Below the pieces are notes generated by a model, which was given only the letters and a program-made list of their open reading frames with translations, had not been told where the DNA came from and searched no databases. Made by a program: the position numbers and the translations under genes. Below, piece by piece: positions 18,595-28,154 of a stretch of 64,000 bases of DNA. The DNA lies in the NCBI GenBank assembly GCA_018222805.1, contig JAAEZQ010000008.1:62001-126000 (forward strand). The letters are read 5' to 3'. The stretch is from Vibrionaceae bacterium. GTDB lineage: Bacteria > Pseudomonadota > Gammaproteobacteria > Enterobacterales > Vibrionaceae. Positions within the stretch are counted from its first letter, which is position 1; every line of letters begins with the position of its first letter.

Positions 18595-19356
18595 GTGGAT
18601 TTAGCAACCCTAATAGGTTTGATTGGCGGTATTGCATTCGTTGTGATGGCGATGGTGCTTGGTGGCAGCATCGGTATGTTCGTCGATGTGACATCAATCC
18701 TTATCGTCGTTGGTGGCTCAACCTTTGTCGTGCTGATGAAGTTCACAATCGGGCAGTTCTTTGGTGCGGCAAAAATTGCGGGTAAAGCTTTTCTGTTTAA
18801 AGCGGATGAGCCTGAAGACTTGATCGCGAAAATTGTTGAAATGGCTGATGCCGCACGTAAAGGCGGTTTTCTCGCATTAGAAGAGATGGAAATTAATAAC
18901 AGCTTTATGCAAAAAGGCATCGACCTGTTGGTGGATGGTCATGATGCTGATGTAGTTCGTGCAGCATTAAAAAAAGATATTGCTCTTACTGGTGAGCGAC
19001 ATACACAAGGAACTGGGGTATTCCGCGCGTTTGGTGATGTCACACCTGCTATGGGAATGATTGGCACCTTAGTTGGTTTGGTAGCAATGCTTTCTAATAT
19101 GGATGACCCCAAATCCATTGGACCTGCAATGGCCGTTGCGCTTTTGACCACACTATATGGCGCAATTTTATCGAACATGGTGTTTTTCCCGATCGCCGAT
19201 AAACTCTCTTTACGTCGTGATCAGGAAACGTTGAATCGCCGTTTGATTATGGATGGTGTTCTAGCCATACAGGACGGTCAGAACCCGCGAGTCATCGACA
19301 GTTACCTGAAGAACTATCTCAATGAAGGCAAGCGCGCCCTAGAGATAGGTGAGTAA
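18595..19356 (+). CDS. pomA: Sodium-driven flagellar stator protein PomA
   Basis: With PomB it forms the sodium-conducting stator that drives the polar flagellum in Vibrio. The protein is 253 residues with four membrane segments (about 1-25, 33-52, 150-172, 182-203) and a cytoplasmic loop between the second and third that contacts the rotor. GVFRAFGDVTPAMGMIGTLVGLV forms the third membrane region. The start is GTG, preceded by AGGAGTG. The length and sequence match the V. alginolyticus PomA type rather than the proton-driven MotA. Confidence 0.97.
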   Translation: MDLATLIGLIGGIAFVVMAMVLGGSIGMFVDVTSILIVVGGSTFVVLMKFTIGQFFGAAKIAGKAFLFKADEPEDLIAKIVEMADAARKGGFLALEEMEINNSFMQKGIDLLVDGHDADVVRAALKKDIALTGERHTQGTGVFRAFGDVTPAMGMIGTLVGLVAMLSNMDDPKSIGPAMAVALLTTLYGAILSNMVFFPIADKLSLRRDQETLNRRLIMDGVLAIQDGQNPRVIDSYLKNYLNEGKRALEIGE

Positions 19357-19370
19357 CCAGGAGTGTTGTG

Positions 19371-20318
19371 ATGGATGATGAAGATAATAAATGCGATTGT
19401 CCGCCACCAGGACTCCCTTTGTGGATGGGAACCTTTGCTGACTTAATGTCATTATTGATGTGCTTTTTTGTTCTACTGCTCTCGTTCTCAGAGATGGATG
19501 TGCTCAAATTTAAACAGATTGCAGGTTCGATGAAGTTCGCATTTGGCGTACAAAGTCAGCTCGAAGTAAAAGATATCCCGAAAGGAACCAGCATTATTGC
19601 TCAGGAGTTCAGACCGGGGCGTCCAGAGCCAACGCCGATTGACGTTATTATGCAGCAAACCATGGACATCACTCAGCAAACATTGGAATTCCATGAAGGT
19701 GAGTCTGATCGAGCGGGTGGAAGTAAGCGTGACCAAGGAAAATTAACTGGCGGTCAATCACCGGAGACATCGACAAGAGACAACCAAGCTACAGAATCCG
19801 ACATGCAACAGCAGCAATCTCAAATGATGTCGCAAGAGATGGAAACCCTGATGGAGAGCATCAAGAAAGCACTGGAGCGAGAGATCGAGCAAGGTGCGAT
19901 CGACGTTGAAAACTTGGGTCAGCAGATTGTGATTCGTATGCGTGAGAAGGGCGCGTTTCCGGAAGGCTCTGCGTTCTTACAGCCTAAATTCCGTCCTTTG
20001 ATACGCCAGATTGCTGAACTGGTTAAAGATGTGCCGGGTATTGTGAGAATCTCTGGCCACACCGATAATCAAGTGCTGGATTCTGAACTGTATCGCTCTA
20101 ACTGGGATCTGTCCTCTCAGCGTGCGGTTTCTGTTGCCCAGGAGATGGAGAAGGTGAGAGGGTTTTCTCATCAGCGTTTACGAGTGCGAGGAATGGCTGA
20201 CACTGAGCCGCTGGTGCCAAATGATTCTGATGTCAATCGCGCACTCAACCGCCGTGTGGAAATCAGCATCATGCAGGGTGAACCACTCTACAGCGATGAA
20301 GTGCCTGTTATTCAATAA
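19371..20318 (+). CDS. pomB: Sodium-driven flagellar stator protein PomB
   Basis: Partner of PomA. The protein is 315 residues: a short cytoplasmic N-terminus, one membrane segment (about 17-40) with the ion-binding Asp24 in WMGTFADLMS, a plug/linker region rich in Gln (about 120-160), and an OmpA-like peptidoglycan-binding domain (about 180-305, with SGHTDNQ and RVEISI). The ATG at 19371 follows AGGAG by eight bases; the GTG one codon earlier is less likely because 315 residues match the known protein. It begins 14 bases after the pomA stop. Confidence 0.97.
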   Translation: MDDEDNKCDCPPPGLPLWMGTFADLMSLLMCFFVLLLSFSEMDVLKFKQIAGSMKFAFGVQSQLEVKDIPKGTSIIAQEFRPGRPEPTPIDVIMQQTMDITQQTLEFHEGESDRAGGSKRDQGKLTGGQSPETSTRDNQATESDMQQQQSQMMSQEMETLMESIKKALEREIEQGAIDVENLGQQIVIRMREKGAFPEGSAFLQPKFRPLIRQIAELVKDVPGIVRISGHTDNQVLDSELYRSNWDLSSQRAVSVAQEMEKVRGFSHQRLRVRGMADTEPLVPNDSDVNRALNRRVEISIMQGEPLYSDEVPVIQ

Positions 20319-20352
20319 CTAGGCTTTAGTTTAAAGCCAGTAGAGAGATAAG

Positions 20353-20379
20353 AAAGCGAGCAGATTGCTCGCTTTTTTT
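20353..20379 (+). terminator. Rho-independent terminator after pomAB
   Basis: Stem AAAGCGAGCA/TGCTCGCTTT with a GAT loop and a T run. The T run overlaps the -35 element proposed for thiI. Confidence 0.9.
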
Positions 20380-20407
20380 GTCTTTCCAATCCGCTTGGGT
20401 GTATAAT
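20378..20407 (+). promoter_or_regulatory. Sigma-70 promoter of thiI (predicted)
   Basis: TTGTCT (20378-20383) and a perfect TATAAT (20402-20407) with 18 bases between them. The start of transcription would be near 20414, leaving a leader of about 115 bases. Confidence 0.6.
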
Positions 20408-20529
20408 CTTGCGCCTTTGAAGTGAGCTCAGACAACCTTTTGTGACCAAGACGCGGTTTTGCTGCGTATGAAGTATCGAAGTTGAGTATCACTCTTTGTT
20501 GATTGCAAAACTAACCTGCGAATTAGACT

Positions 20530-21978
20530 ATGAAATTTATTGTAAAGCCCCATCCGGAAATTTTTGTAAAAAGTGAATCTGTGCGTAAGCGCTTCACAAA
20601 GATTTTAGAGTGTAACATTCGTAATATCATTAAGAGCCGTACGGAATCTGTAGCAGTATTTAACCGTCGCGATCACATTGAAGTGACCTCTGAGAGCAAC
20701 GAATACCACGCTGAAGTGTTAGAGATTCTGACTCATACTCCAGGTATCCACCATGTACTTGAAGTGAAGCAGTCGGAGTTTAAAGATCTGCACGATATCT
20801 TTGAACAAGTGCTTGAGTTAAGCCGCCCTCTGATTGAAAACAAGACTTTCGTGGTTCGCGCCAAGCGTCGTGGTAAACATGACTTTACTTCGATTGAGCT
20901 AGAGCGTTACGTTGGCGGTGGTTTGAACCAAGCAGTCGAAAGCGCGAGCGTGAAACTGCGCAACCCTGATGTCACTGTAAAGGTTGAAGTATCGGGCGAC
21001 AAACTTAACCAGGTTCTTGCTCGTCATAAGGGTCTTGGTGGCTTCCCATTAGGTACACAAGAAGATGTGCTAAGCCTGATCTCGGGCGGTTTCGATTCTG
21101 GTGTATCAAGCTATCTGCACATTAAGCGTGGCTCAAAAGTTCATTACTGTTTCTTTAACCTAGGTGGCCCTGCGCACGAAATCGGTGTTAAGCAGGTTTC
21201 TCACTACCTATGGAACAAGTACGGTTCTTCAGCAAAAGTTCGCTTTATCTCGATTGATTTTGAACCAGTCGTGGCTGAGATTCTTGAGAAAGTGGATGAC
21301 GGTCAGATGGGCGTCATTCTTAAGCGTATGTTTATGCGTGCGGCAGGTATGGTTGCCGAGAAATTCAAGATTGAAGCTCTGGTCACGGGTGAAGCACTTG
21401 GTCAGGTTTCCAGCCAGACGCTAACTAACCTTCGTCACATTGATAACGTGACAGATACACTGATTCTGCGTCCACTTATTAACTGGGACAAAGAAGACAT
21501 TATCAACCTGGCGCGTGAAATTGGTACTGAAGACTTTGCCAAGACAATGCCTGAGTACTGTGGTGTAATTTCTAAGAAGCCAACAGTAAAAGCAATCAAA
21601 GCGAAGCTAGAAGCGGAAGAAGAGAACTTTGATTTCACCATTTTGGAAAATGTGGTGAAAGAAGCGCGTGTTATGGATATTCGTGATATCGCGAAAGAGT
21701 CTGAAAAGGCGGCGCCAGAAGTCGAACAAGTTCAGGCTGTTGAAGAGCATGCGATTGTTCTCGATATCCGCAGCCCTGAAGAGGAAGATGATAACCCTCT
21801 AGAAATTGAAGGCGTTGATATCAAGCACATTCCGTTCTACAAGTTGGGTACGCAGTTTGGTGATTTAGACCAATCTAAGACTTACCTATTGTACTGTGAC
21901 CGTGGTGTCATGAGCCGACTGCAAGCGCTTTACTTACAAGAGCAGGGCTTTAGCAACGTGAAGGTTTACCGCCCATAA
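20530..21978 (+). CDS. thiI: tRNA 4-thiouridine synthase / sulfurtransferase ThiI
   Basis: Transfers sulfur to uridine 8 of tRNA and to ThiS in thiazole synthesis. The protein is 482 residues, the E. coli length. Domains: ferredoxin-like and THUMP region (about 1-165), adenylating PP-loop domain with [11 protein letters not shown] near 189, and a C-terminal rhodanese domain (about 400-482) with the persulfide Cys456 in YCDRGVM. The second Cys, in EYCGVISKK near 344, is present as in E. coli. It is a single-gene transcript between two terminators. Confidence 0.97.
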   Translation: MKFIVKPHPEIFVKSESVRKRFTKILECNIRNIIKSRTESVAVFNRRDHIEVTSESNEYHAEVLEILTHTPGIHHVLEVKQSEFKDLHDIFEQVLELSRPLIENKTFVVRAKRRGKHDFTSIELERYVGGGLNQAVESASVKLRNPDVTVKVEVSGDKLNQVLARHKGLGGFPLGTQEDVLSLISGGFDSGVSSYLHIKRGSKVHYCFFNLGGPAHEIGVKQVSHYLWNKYGSSAKVRFISIDFEPVVAEILEKVDDGQMGVILKRMFMRAAGMVAEKFKIEALVTGEALGQVSSQTLTNLRHIDNVTDTLILRPLINWDKEDIINLAREIGTEDFAKTMPEYCGVISKKPTVKAIKAKLEAEEENFDFTILENVVKEARVMDIRDIAKESEKAAPEVEQVQAVEEHAIVLDIRSPEEEDDNPLEIEGVDIKHIPFYKLGTQFGDLDQSKTYLLYCDRGVMSRLQALYLQEQGFSNVKVYRP

Positions 21979-22003
21979 TAAGGCGAAAACAAGGCCTATT
22001 TTT

Positions 22004-22037
22004 AAGCGCAAACTGAGTGATCAGTTTGCGCTTTTTT
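22004..22037 (+). terminator. Rho-independent terminator after thiI
   Basis: Thirteen-base-pair stem AAGCGCAAACTGA/TCAGTTTGCGCTT with a GTGA loop, followed by T residues. Confidence 0.92.
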
Positions 22038-22072
22038 ATGTCTATTTATTCAGGAGTAGGGAAGGTTTTAGA

Positions 22073-22210
22073 ATGGTTATGTTGAAGTGCCTCGCAATCT
22101 TTCGAATGGAGACTGATATAACGTTAATTAATCCGAAATGCTCTGCAAAGGATGAGTGCGGTTCCAAGGATAAGGTCGAGATAGTCTTACCCAAGTTGGA
22201 GAAATTCTAG
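22073..22210 (+). CDS. Candidate 45-residue small protein, unknown function
   Basis: An ORF beginning MVMLKCLAIFRMETD and ending VLPKLEKF, with ribosome site AGGGAAGG seven bases before the ATG. It has three Cys (residues 6, 23 and 29), a short hydrophobic start and a charged remainder. It lies after the thiI terminator and before the GcvB terminator, in a 336-base stretch otherwise without a recognised gene. I see no clear promoter and do not recognise the sequence. The good ribosome site is the main support; it may be spurious. The remainder, 22211-22373, shows nothing I can interpret. Confidence 0.35.
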   Translation: MVMLKCLAIFRMETDITLINPKCSAKDECGSKDKVEIVLPKLEKF

Positions 22211-22373
22211 GTTTACGAGTATTTGTTGCAGTGAGAATGAGAGTAATGACTCTGTAGTGGTGGCTGAGCTTTGACTAAGTATGCATTTAAGGGTGAGTCG
22301 ATTTTGTAGTGAATGCAACTGAAATTGATTTATAGCCCAGTGTGTTATTTTGTTAAAATTGGATAATCCAGAT

Positions 22374-22582
22374 AAAAAAACACCGCCTAAATAGGCGGTG
22401 TAAGAAATTTGACAGACAGGTCAAAAATAAATACAGGAAGTATATGTTTTGTCTCAGGGATAGTAGACAAAACATCTCGGTAGAAATCTACCTAACTCGA
22501 AATACGAGTTTGCAAACACAACATCGCAACAACGAAGCCAATTGATTTCTAGAGAAATCAAGCCGTTCAGGCCCGTGTTGCG
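22374..22582 (-). ncRNA. gcvB: GcvB small regulatory RNA
   Basis: Hfq-dependent RNA that represses many amino-acid and peptide transporter mRNAs. It lies divergent from gcvA as in E. coli. Read on the minus strand it carries the G/U-rich R1 seed GTTGTTGCGATGTTGTG (in 22512-22533), then ACTTCCTG, a CCTGTCTGTC segment, and a terminator hairpin CACCGCC/GGCGGTG (22381-22400) ending in seven U. A promoter with TTGTCG (22612-22617) and TATATT (22589-22594), spaced 17, puts the start near 22582, giving about 209 nt against about 205 in E. coli. GcvA, induced by glycine, is the expected activator. Confidence 0.93.
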
Positions 22583-22588
22583 GGGTGA

Positions 22589-22617
22589 AATATAGAATTT
22601 ATCTGGCTGTTCGACAA
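22589..22617 (-). promoter_or_regulatory. Promoter of gcvB
   Basis: On the minus strand, TTGTCG at 22617-22612 and TATATT at 22594-22589, with a 17-base spacer. It lies within the gcvA-gcvB divergent region, where GcvA would bind. Confidence 0.7.
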
Positions 22618-22671
22618 CGGAAATTTTATAATGTTTCAGATAAAAAAAACTAATCCTATTTGAGGTTCCCT

Positions 22672-23592
22672 ATGTCTCGCAGATTACCTCCTTTGAATTC
22701 TCTTCGAGTATTTGAAGCTGCAGCACGTCATCTTAGTTTCACTCGTGCGGCCGAAGAACTCTTCGTCACCCAAGCCGCAGTTAGTCACCAGATCAAAGCG
22801 CTGGAAGAGTTTTTGTCACTCAAGCTATTCCGTCGCCGAAACCGTTCTTTGTTGTTAACGGAGGAAGGTCAAAGTTACTTTTTAGACATAAAGGATATTT
22901 TTACCTCTATTGCAGAAGCGACCGATAAAGTATTGGAACGTAGTGAAAAAGGTGCTTTGACCATCAGTTTACCGCCAAGTTTTGCGATTCAGTGGTTAGT
23001 GCCTCGGTTAGCGGATTTTAATGCTCAGGAGCCAGACATTGATGTAAGGATTAAAGCGGTAGATATGGATGAGGGCTCGCTGACAGATGACGTAGATGTC
23101 GCTATCTATTATGGCCGCGGTAACTGGCCGGGCCTTCGCGCGGACAAATTGTATCAGGAGTTTTTGATTCCACTTTGCTCTCCATCGTTACTCTTGGGGA
23201 CGAAGCCGTTAGAATCTCTGAATGACCTTAGATTACACACTTTGTTACATGATACTTCGCGTAAAGACTGGAAGCAGTTTACTCGTCATTACAACATCGA
23301 AGGTATCAATGTAAATCATGGTCCGATATTCAGCCATTCGACGATGGTGTTGCAGGCGGCAGTCCATGGACAAGGTGTTGCATTAGGAAACAACGTGTTA
23401 GCTCAGCCAGAAATGGAAGCTGGACGGCTTATAGCGCCATTTGATGAAGTATTGATATCGAAGAATGCGTTCTATGTGGTTTGTCATGAGCAGCAAGCAG
23501 ACATGGGACGTATCGCGACATTCCGCGACTGGATGCTTGCAACGGCGAGAAAAGAACAAGAGGAAGTATTGGATGAACCAGTGGATAGTTGA
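22672..23592 (+). CDS. gcvA: Glycine cleavage system transcriptional regulator GcvA
   Basis: LysR-type regulator that activates glycine-cleavage genes and gcvB when glycine is abundant. The protein is 306 residues. The N-terminal helix-turn-helix spans about 10-60 (SFTRAAEELFVTQAAVSHQIKALE-type sequence), followed by a substrate-binding domain (about 90-300). The ATG at 22672 has GAGG at good spacing; the in-frame TTG 12 bases earlier is less likely. The end overlaps the next gene by 20 bases. Confidence 0.95.
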   Translation: MSRRLPPLNSLRVFEAAARHLSFTRAAEELFVTQAAVSHQIKALEEFLSLKLFRRRNRSLLLTEEGQSYFLDIKDIFTSIAEATDKVLERSEKGALTISLPPSFAIQWLVPRLADFNAQEPDIDVRIKAVDMDEGSLTDDVDVAIYYGRGNWPGLRADKLYQEFLIPLCSPSLLLGTKPLESLNDLRLHTLLHDTSRKDWKQFTRHYNIEGINVNHGPIFSHSTMVLQAAVHGQGVALGNNVLAQPEMEAGRLIAPFDEVLISKNAFYVVCHEQQADMGRIATFRDWMLATARKEQEEVLDEPVDS

Positions 23593-24196
23593 GGGCCCAG
23601 AAGACGGGCCGTTATTTATTTTTGCTCACGGTGCAGGGGCTGGAATGGAGCACGACTTCATGGCTGCAGTCGCTAAAGGATTAGTTGAGCAGGGCATTCG
23701 CGTCGTTCGCTTTAATTTTCCTTACATGGTGAAGCGTGTTGAAGACGGCAAAAAGCGTCCACCAGATCGTGCGCCAAAATTGCTCGAAGCCTATGAAGAA
23801 GTAATCACTCACTTTGCTAATAAGCCATTGGTCATTGGTGGTAAATCCATGGGCGGCCGTATGTCTAGTTTGCTGTCTGATAATGCGCTGGTGGCGGGCA
23901 TTGCCTGCTTAGGTTTTCCCTTTCATCCACCGGGTAAGCCAGAAAACTACAAAGGTGAACATCTCGCAACGCTGGAGAAGCCAACACTGATTCTGCAAGG
24001 TGAGCGAGATACATTTGGAAAGCGAGAAGAGTTTGAAAACTTCACGTTATCGGATCAGGTGTCTGTAACCTTTGTACCAGATGGTGACCATAGTTTTAAA
24101 CCACGCAAGCGCTCTGGTTACACCGAAGAGAGCAATATTGCTCTGGCGGTTGAACATTTAGCCAGTTTTATTAAAGAGGTGTACAGTGAAAAGTAA
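23573..24196 (+). CDS. Alpha/beta hydrolase of the KANL3/Tex30-like (COG3571) family
   Basis: A 207-residue predicted hydrolase of unknown substrate. HGAGAG near residue 15 could form the oxyanion hole; the nucleophile Ser is in GGKSMGGRM near 88; ILQGERDTFG near 140 may hold the acidic residue; and the His is in DGDHSFKPRKRSG near 175. AGGAAG lies six bases before the ATG. The gene overlaps gcvA by 20 bases in a different frame and the DUF423 gene by 11 bases. In E. coli gcvA is followed directly by the DUF423 gene, so this gene is an insertion relative to that order. Confidence 0.88.
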   Translation: MNQWIVEGPEDGPLFIFAHGAGAGMEHDFMAAVAKGLVEQGIRVVRFNFPYMVKRVEDGKKRPPDRAPKLLEAYEEVITHFANKPLVIGGKSMGGRMSSLLSDNALVAGIACLGFPFHPPGKPENYKGEHLATLEKPTLILQGERDTFGKREEFENFTLSDQVSVTFVPDGDHSFKPRKRSGYTEESNIALAVEHLASFIKEVYSEK

Positions 24197-24584
24197 GTGG
24201 TTACTCTCCTTTTCTGGTCTGTCTGGGCTGATTTCTGTTGCGCTTGGAGCATTCGCGGCTCATGGTTTAAAAGCAACACTTGCTCCGTATCTTCTTGATG
24301 TATTTGAAACTGGTGTTCTTTACCAGTTCATTCATACTTTTGCTGCCGCTTTTTGTGCCATTCTGTTGTTGATGAATTTAGGACAAAAAGCGCAAAAGTA
24401 TTTTTTCATCGCTGCAATTTGCTTTATCATCGGCATCTTTTGTTTTAGCGGCAGTCTATACGCGCTGGCGCTGACAGGCATTAAGTGGTTTGGGCCAATT
24501 ACTCCGTTGGGAGGATTGATGTTCATGATCGGCTGGTGTTTGTTCTTTTTTGCTGCGTTTAATATCAAAGAGGTCTCCAAGTGA
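24186..24584 (+). CDS. DUF423 inner-membrane protein (YgdD-like)
   Basis: A 132-residue protein of unknown function with four predicted membrane segments (about 5-25, 45-63, 70-92, 98-122). The N-terminal [16 protein letters not shown] motif (here [13 protein letters not shown]) is characteristic of DUF423. The start is GTG with AGAGG upstream, overlapping the end of the hydrolase gene; its TGA overlaps the GTG of rlmM as GTGA. The gcvA-ygdD-rlmM order of E. coli is retained. Function cannot be inferred beyond membrane location. Confidence 0.9.
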   Translation: MKSKWLLSFSGLSGLISVALGAFAAHGLKATLAPYLLDVFETGVLYQFIHTFAAAFCAILLLMNLGQKAQKYFFIAAICFIIGIFCFSGSLYALALTGIKWFGPITPLGGLMFMIGWCLFFFAAFNIKEVSK

Positions 24585-25672
24585 AACAACTAATGCTCTA
24601 TTGCCGTTCAGGCTTTGAGAAAGAGTGTGCTGGTGAAATTCAGGACAAAGCGACACAGTTGGAAGTGTATGGCTTCCCTCGTGTGAAGAAAAACTCAGGT
24701 TATGTTGTCTTCGAGTGTTACCAAGATGGAGACGCAGACAAACTGGTAAAAGGTCTCGACTTCAGTTCATTGATCTTTGCCCGCCAAATGTTTGCTGTTG
24801 CAGCTGAATGTGAATCTTTGCCTAGCGAAGATCGTATCAGTCCGATTCTTGAGGCGTTGTCTGAAGTAGAAGATTTTCCTCGTTGCGGCGATCTGCGTAT
24901 TGAAACGCCGGATACCAATGAAGCAAAAGAATTACTGAAATTCTGCCGTAAATTTACGGTACCAATGCGTCAGGCTCTGCGTGGTAAAGGTCTGATGTGG
25001 GATAAAGACAACGTTAAGAAGCCTGTATTACACATCTGCTTTGTTGCTCCGGGTCATTGTTATGTGGGTTACTCGTTCCCGGGTAATAACTCGCAATTCT
25101 TCATGGGGATTCCTCGTCTGAAGTTCCCGGCAGATGCACCAAGCCGTTCAACACTAAAACTGGAAGAAGCCTTCCATGTATTTATTCCACGTGAAGAGTG
25201 GGATGAGCGTTTGGCTCCGGGTATGTGGGGAGTCGACCTAGGCGCGTGTCCGGGGGGCTGGACTTACCAATTGGTGAAGCGTTCGATGTTCGTTCACTGT
25301 GTTGATAATGGCATGATGGCAGACAGTTTGATGGAAACTGGCCAGATCAAGCATCACATGGTGGATGGCTTTAAGTTTGAACCCGACCGTAAGAATGTCA
25401 CTTGGATTGTCTGTGACATGGTAGAAAAGCCTGCACGCGTAGCTCATCTTATGGGGCAGTGGTTACTAAAAGGCTGGGCAAAAGAAGCCATCTTTAACCT
25501 GAAATTGCCGATGAAAGGTCGCTATGACGAGGTTTTGCAAGATCTTGAAAACCTAAAAATGTTCCTGATTGAGAACAAGGTGAAGTTCAAGCTACAAGCT
25601 AAGCATCTGTACCATGACCGTGAAGAGATTACCATTCATATCCAGTGTTTATCGAATATCTCTCCACACTAA
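24581..25672 (+). CDS. rlmM: 23S rRNA 2'-O-ribose C2498 methyltransferase RlmM
   Basis: Methylates the 2'-hydroxyl of C2498 in 23S rRNA with S-adenosylmethionine. The protein is 363 residues: an N-terminal THUMP-type domain (about 1-170) and a Rossmann methyltransferase domain with the SAM motif [15 protein letters not shown] near 220 and the catalytic Lys in [10 protein letters not shown] near 306. The start is GTG with AGAGG upstream and overlaps the previous stop, so translation is coupled. Confidence 0.95.
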   Translation: MKQLMLYCRSGFEKECAGEIQDKATQLEVYGFPRVKKNSGYVVFECYQDGDADKLVKGLDFSSLIFARQMFAVAAECESLPSEDRISPILEALSEVEDFPRCGDLRIETPDTNEAKELLKFCRKFTVPMRQALRGKGLMWDKDNVKKPVLHICFVAPGHCYVGYSFPGNNSQFFMGIPRLKFPADAPSRSTLKLEEAFHVFIPREEWDERLAPGMWGVDLGACPGGWTYQLVKRSMFVHCVDNGMMADSLMETGQIKHHMVDGFKFEPDRKNVTWIVCDMVEKPARVAHLMGQWLLKGWAKEAIFNLKLPMKGRYDEVLQDLENLKMFLIENKVKFKLQAKHLYHDREEITIHIQCLSNISPH

Positions 25673-25693
25673 TTAAAAAGTGTAACGGATATT

Positions 25694-25722
25694 AAAAAGC
25701 TCCTATTTTCAGGAGCTTTTTT
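25694..25722. terminator. Terminator between rlmM and xni
   Basis: Stem AAAAAGCTCCT/AGGAGCTTTTT with a six-base loop; symmetric enough to serve the convergent xni as well. Confidence 0.88.
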
Positions 25723-25738
25723 ATTGGCAGAAACGAAT

Positions 25739-26521
25739 TTATTCGACCTTGTTTGGCCCGGTAAAGCGAATATCTTGCAGATTGAAGCCAAGTTCAATAT
25801 CGCATTTGAGTGCCGCTACCTGCTTACATAAGCGAGCCGACTCGATATGCTCATCCAGTTTTTTTCGATACTTTGGTACTAGTTCATCACTGGCGTAAGC
25901 TGCTTCAATATCGTCGAATTGGGTAAGAATTTCTTTTGCTGCTTTAGGCCCGATGCCCGGAACGCCCGGAACTTGGCTAGAGCTGATGCCCGCCAGCCCC
26001 CAGTAATCAGCCAACTGATTCGGCTTAACCCCAAACTCTTTTTCAATGAATGGCTCATCTAGCCAACGGTGCTGGAAGTAATCACGGATTTGTAATGTTG
26101 GTGAGAGCAGTTGGCAGTAGCCTTTGTCGGTCGAAACAATGGTTACCGTTTCACCATGGCTAGCGACTTTGGTTGCCAGTGTTGCTACTAAGTCATCGGC
26201 TTCATCGCCGTCAGACAGTAATGAGTCAATACCTTGTTCCCACCAAGCTTGCTGAATCGCATCGAGACCTTGCATCAATGGCTCCGGCATAGGCTTACGA
26301 TTTTGTTTGTAGTCCGGCAGTATCTCGGCACGCCAACCTCGGTCTTGTTCATGATGATCAAACACTGCAATGATATGGGTTGGTTGCGACTCTGACAGGA
26401 TTCGAGTCAGCGTTCTTTGGGTAGTGGTGATGGTTCTTGCTATGTCAGTTGGATCGGGTTGAGCGGAGTGTACTCGGCGGATCAGGTTTAGGGCATCAAT
26501 AATAACAAGATGAATAGACAT
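25739..26521 (-). CDS. xni: Flap endonuclease Xni (ExoIX)
   Basis: Structure-specific 5' flap endonuclease related to the 5' nuclease domain of DNA polymerase I. The protein is 260 residues (E. coli 251). Metal-binding acidic residues appear in IIDALNLI near residue 8, DGDEADDLVATLA near 105, and STDKGYCQLL near 130; the helix-hairpin-helix VPGVPGIGPKAA is near 185. The gene starts 15 bases beyond a terminator that ends ppnN, and no good ribosome site precedes its ATG, so its expression may depend on read-through or on a promoter inside ppnN. Confidence 0.93.
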   Translation of the reverse strand: MSIHLVIIDALNLIRRVHSAQPDPTDIARTITTTQRTLTRILSESQPTHIIAVFDHHEQDRGWRAEILPDYKQNRKPMPEPLMQGLDAIQQAWWEQGIDSLLSDGDEADDLVATLATKVASHGETVTIVSTDKGYCQLLSPTLQIRDYFQHRWLDEPFIEKEFGVKPNQLADYWGLAGISSSQVPGVPGIGPKAAKEILTQFDDIEAAYASDELVPKYRKKLDEHIESARLCKQVAALKCDIELGFNLQDIRFTGPNKVE

Positions 26522-26535
26522 AATGACTTAGCAAT

Positions 26536-26555
26536 AAAAAGGGGCGCAATGCCCC
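26536..26555 (-). terminator. Terminator of ppnN, directly ahead of xni
   Basis: On the minus strand GGGGC-ATTGC-GCCCC is followed by TTTTTATT. It lies 15 bases before the xni start. Confidence 0.75.
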
Positions 26556-26578
26556 TAGTGTAACGAATGCGAGCCAGA

Positions 26579-27955
26579 CTATCGACCATCAATTTCAGGA
26601 TGAGCAATTCGGTAGCAAGGTTCATAATCTGTACCACCCGGAAGTTTCATTCGATGTTGATCGACGAAGTCTTGCAGCACTTTGTCGAGCTTCTTCATCA
26701 GTACTGGGTCGCCATGGATGGTGAATGGACCTTTAGATTCGATCTCTTTAATGCCTTCCGCTTTCACGTTACCCGCAACAATGCCCGAGAACGCCTGACG
26801 CAAGTTTGCCGCAAGCACTTGAGGCTTTTGGCCCAAGTTCAGATCCAGCTGTTCCATCGAGTCATGATTTGGCTCAAATGGTAACTGGAAGTGTGGCTCG
26901 ATCTTTAATGACCAGTTGAAACTGTAGGCATCGCCTTTTTCTTTTCGATGCTTGCGAACATCGTCCATTCCGCGCTTCATAATCCGGGCAACTTCTGACG
27001 GATGATCGATCACGATCTGGTAATGTTTGCGACCTTCTTCTCCAAGCGTGTCGCGAATAAATTCATCGATAGCAACGAAGTAGTCCTCACTTTCCTTAGG
27101 ACCAGTCAGTACGATTGGCATTGGTTGATCAGCATTCTCTGGGTGCATCATAATACCCAGAATGTAGAGCAGCTCCTCCGCGGTTCCTGGGCCACCTGGG
27201 AATATCACAATACCATGTGCCATACGAACAAAGGCTTCCAGACGTTTTTCTATGTCTGGCATTATCACCAACTCATTCACGATTGGGTTTGGCGGCTCTG
27301 CCGCGATGATAGATGGTTCGGTGAGGCCAAGGTAACGTTGTTCGGTATAACGCTGTTTTGCATGCCCGATGGCGGCTCCTTTCATCGGCCCTTCCATCGC
27401 TCCGGGTCCGCAACCAGTACAAATATTCAGTTCTCGAAGACCTAACTCGTTACCAACTTCCCGGGTGTATTGATATTCTGCCGCGTTGATGGAGTGCCCC
27501 CCCCAGCAAACTACCAAGTTAGGAGCGATTCCGGGTGTAAGCGCTCCGGCATTGCGTAAGATACCAAATACTAGGTTAGTAATATGAACGGGGTTAGTCA
27601 GGTTTAAACGTTGGCTGTCTGCTAGGTGCATATTCACATACACGATATCGCGCAAGACTGAAAACAGATGCTCCTGTATCCCCTTAATCATTTCACCGTC
27701 CACAAAAGCGTGCTCTGGTGGATCGGTCAACTCTAATTTGATGCCACGTTCACGGCGAAGTACGTCAACATCAAAGGATTGGTATCGGTCTAACAGCTCT
27801 TTTGAGTTATCGGTATGGCTGCCTGAGTTCAAGACCGCTAATGTACAGTTTCGGTAAAGTTGGTAAAGATCACTCGATGCGGTCTTCTTTAAACGCTCAA
27901 CTTCCAGTTGGGATAGCAAGTCCATGCTACCTGCGGGGCTGATATGGGTAATCAT
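26579..27955 (-). CDS. ppnN: Pyrimidine/purine nucleotide 5'-monophosphate nucleosidase PpnN
   Basis: Cleaves nucleoside monophosphates to a base and ribose 5-phosphate; in E. coli it is stimulated by (p)ppGpp and affects persistence. The protein is 458 residues with an N-terminal regulatory domain, a central LOG-type Rossmann domain carrying [14 protein letters not shown] near 200 and the catalytic PGGPGTAEE near 255, and a C-terminal domain. AAGGAGG lies ahead of the ATG, a strong ribosome site. Formerly ygdH. It clusters with purine salvage genes only loosely in this window. Confidence 0.94.
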   Translation of the reverse strand: MITHISPAGSMDLLSQLEVERLKKTASSDLYQLYRNCTLAVLNSGSHTDNSKELLDRYQSFDVDVLRRERGIKLELTDPPEHAFVDGEMIKGIQEHLFSVLRDIVYVNMHLADSQRLNLTNPVHITNLVFGILRNAGALTPGIAPNLVVCWGGHSINAAEYQYTREVGNELGLRELNICTGCGPGAMEGPMKGAAIGHAKQRYTEQRYLGLTEPSIIAAEPPNPIVNELVIMPDIEKRLEAFVRMAHGIVIFPGGPGTAEELLYILGIMMHPENADQPMPIVLTGPKESEDYFVAIDEFIRDTLGEEGRKHYQIVIDHPSEVARIMKRGMDDVRKHRKEKGDAYSFNWSLKIEPHFQLPFEPNHDSMEQLDLNLGQKPQVLAANLRQAFSGIVAGNVKAEGIKEIESKGPFTIHGDPVLMKKLDKVLQDFVDQHRMKLPGGTDYEPCYRIAHPEIDGR

Positions 27956-28154
27956 AGCGCCTCCTTGTTGTGATTATATTTGAGGAATCCACCACCGTTG
28001 GTTTATACGTATTGTTTGCGATTGGTGATTGGAAGGCTGGATAGTTGAAGCTTAGCAGACTGGAAAGGGATAAATGTGATAACTCGTTGAAAATTGGAGA
28101 CTATAAGCAAACGAAAGGGATGAAACTTGTTTGTTTGCTTATATTTTGAACGAA

